A stretch of DNA of 44,377 bases from Ciceribacter sp. T2.26MG-112.2 (GTDB lineage: Bacteria > Pseudomonadota > Alphaproteobacteria > Rhizobiales > Rhizobiaceae): positions 1-44,377 of the forward strand of contig NZ_UEYQ01000025.1 of assembly GCF_900492205.1 (NCBI RefSeq), written 5' to 3'. The notes under the pieces were generated by a model. That model searched no databases and was not told the origin of the DNA. It was given only the letters and a program-made list of their open reading frames with translations. How positions within the stretch are numbered: the stretch's first letter is position 1; every line of letters starts with the position of its first letter. Position numbers and translations under genes: made by a program. Positions 43,147 through 44,377 of the stretch are shown one piece after another.

Positions 43147-44034
43147 TCAGTCATGCAGGACAATCCGCGTCAGCAGAGCGTCAGGATCATGCGTCGTCGG
43201 CTGCTGCGCGCACGACAGCGGATCCAATCCCGCCTGCAAAATCGCCGATTTCTGAGGATCACAGATAGCGATCGCCGCAGTATGTGTTTGCGATGCCGCA
43301 AGGTCTGCGGCTTGTTGAAATGTGCCGCGACCGACAGCAATCGACTGCGCCAACTGCTGGGAATAAAGGGCGATCGATCGGTCCGCGGCGAAATTGGCAA
43401 ACTGGGAGGCCGCGGCGGAGACGATGACCGCTTCCGCGCGGGTCGCGTCGTTTAGCGGATGAGCTTCGATGAACAAGGGCGTGACGGCGCCGGATTCGCA
43501 GGCATCGAGAATGAAGATCACTTCCCCAGCCGCCAAGGCGTGCACCCAACCGGCGAAATCGCTGGCCATGATCCAATCGCCCTCAGCAACGGCAAACCTA
43601 ACCGCGGCCGGCTTTTCCTTGGTCCACAACACGAACACGTCGTTGTCGGGCCCCACCTCCGCGGTTGGGTCGAGAGCGCCGGCGTGCATGTTTGCATAAA
43701 TAATCAGCCGGTCATCGGCGCCAAGGCCGCTCAAACCCGCAAAAACCGCCTTCAGACCTTCGGTGGTGGCCGCGGCATTCACAAGGGTGGTCACATTCCT
43801 GTCGTCTATGCCGAGACGTTCGACCAAGGCCGCCTCGATGGCATCCACGCAGCGGCGGCAGGCCTGTGTATCCACTGGTTTCCACGGGGGACAAATGCCG
43901 ATCGCCACCAGATGCGTCGTCTCGATATTTAGACCTTCGGCCCGCACCCCAGTCATCAGTATGACGGCTACGGCCGCGCCGACAATTAGGCCGAATATCG
44001 CCGCGGATCGAGGGTTCACACCTGAAAAAGGCAT
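43147..44034 (-). CDS. Membrane-anchored or secreted caspase-like (C14 family) protein
   Basis: A 295-residue protein. A basic tip followed by a hydrophobic helix (about 11-31) suggests export with or without cleavage. The rest fits a caspase/metacaspase p20-like domain: LIIYANMHAGALDP has a His (117) where the catalytic His loop ends, and EVIFILDACESGAV has the DACxSG nucleophile motif (Cys179). VIVSAAASQFANFAADRSIALYSQQLAQSI follows as the family's next strand-helix. A Cys pair in CPPWKPVDTQACRRC lies before the domain. The start lacks a clear ribosome site, and the sequence is less GC-biased than the neighbours, suggesting transfer. The target is unknown; a pseudoenzyme is possible. Confidence 0.75.
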   Translation of the reverse strand: MPFSGVNPRSAAIFGLIVGAAVAVILMTGVRAEGLNIETTHLVAIGICPPWKPVDTQACRRCVDAIEAALVERLGIDDRNVTTLVNAAATTEGLKAVFAGLSGLGADDRLIIYANMHAGALDPTAEVGPDNDVFVLWTKEKPAAVRFAVAEGDWIMASDFAGWVHALAAGEVIFILDACESGAVTPLFIEAHPLNDATRAEAVIVSAAASQFANFAADRSIALYSQQLAQSIAVGRGTFQQAADLAASQTHTAAIAICDPQKSAILQAGLDPLSCAQQPTTHDPDALLTRIVLHD

Positions 44035-44377
44035 TTAAAACATTCTATTTGTTTGCGAATTTCCACATGAAACCTGCGCCGAGAATATTAACAATTCCCT
44101 TTGCGTCGATCCTTGACGCTGACCTTTTTTGACGGCGGGAACTCAGGGGGGCGTTGAGCATCGGCCGTTCGATCTCGCTCTGAATCCCTTCTGGTGTTAT
44201 CGCCTGATCCCGAAGTCTCGAGCAACGCTTAGCTTGGAAACTCTTCGAGGCCACCAACCGGATGCTGGAGGCGGCGGCCTGGGGACGATGTCCGGTTTTG
44301 GCGGCCAACCTCAGTGGCTGGTAATGACCCAGTTGGGGGCGCAAATCTGCCGCCAGTCATACTGCCCTCCCACCTGC
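44035..44377. other. Right-edge spacer with a possible partial gene end
   Basis: No complete gene is seen. On the minus strand an open frame enters from beyond the right edge and stops at 44311 (its last residues read QVGGQYDWRQICAPNWVITSH). It could be the C-terminus of a truncated gene, possibly of a mobile element, but no family was recognised, so it is not listed as a CDS. The rest (44035-44310) is AT-richer than most of the window, and the frame covering 44045-44344 has no known pattern. Confidence 0.3.

Noticed and set aside
44045..44344. A 99-codon minus-strand frame at the right edge
   Set aside because: No start signal or recognisable similarity; it overlaps the frame that enters from the right edge and ends at 44311.

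Overview
The window is chromosomal DNA from an alphaproteobacterium, most likely a member of the Rhizobiaceae. Evidence: high GC and strong codon bias; the order petA-petB-petC followed by apt; hemF and trmL close to the bc1 genes; a second-type ClpS adaptor (ClpS2); CTTGAC-like promoter elements; and small palindromic intergenic repeats of the RIME kind at the left edge. No rRNA, tRNA, CRISPR array, complete insertion sequence or phage gene is visible. Almost everything reads as core or conserved chromosomal genes; only about the last 1.8 kb (from 42612) looks accessory.

Layout. 1-2901: palindromic repeats, an acetaldehyde-type aldehyde dehydrogenase and its probable GAF/Fis regulator, with a perfect palindrome upstream that may be the operator. 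2997-11065: rplY with promoter and terminator, a membrane GGDEF-EAL protein paired with a lone periplasmic binding protein, pth, a GNAT acetyltransferase, an MpaB-like oxygenase, clpS2 (opposite strand) and ychF. The GGDEF-EAL/binding-protein pair sits between rplY and pth, genes often adjacent elsewhere. 11140-15304: a Crp/Fnr regulator with a DUF2892 membrane protein, divergent from a tightly coupled MaoC-MaoC-glutathione peroxidase operon, then an AraC regulator with a LysE exporter and a 49-residue protein. 15399-18833: apt and the cytochrome bc1 operon. 19125-27219: a membrane-anchored EEP hydrolase, two closely related full ABC exporters, a YdcZ-type transporter pair, and a chemoreceptor ending in a CheR-tether pentapeptide. 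27597-32994: trmL, a probable serine hydrolase with an acidic Pro/Ala-rich tail, an isolated flagellin, hemF and several small proteins, including a DUF1059 protein behind a perfect palindrome. 33113-35618: cca, a NUDIX CoA pyrophosphatase and a DUF1285 protein in one overlapping operon. 35779-42611: a divergent MoxR-DUF58-DUF4159-large membrane protein operon.

The right end (42870-44034) holds the most unusual content: a membrane-anchored or secreted caspase-like protein with a His/Cys dyad, followed on the same strand by a small protein with a signal peptide. Base and codon composition relax here, so this may be the edge of an accessory segment.

Functional themes are respiration and haem supply (petABC, hemF), translation and RNA maturation (rplY, pth, ychF, trmL, cca), envelope and motility sensing (chemoreceptor, flagellin, c-di-GMP protein), and stress or metabolite detoxification (aldehyde dehydrogenase, glutathione peroxidase, NUDIX, exporters). 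Functions are inferred from recognisable motifs and family resemblance by eye; no database search was run.
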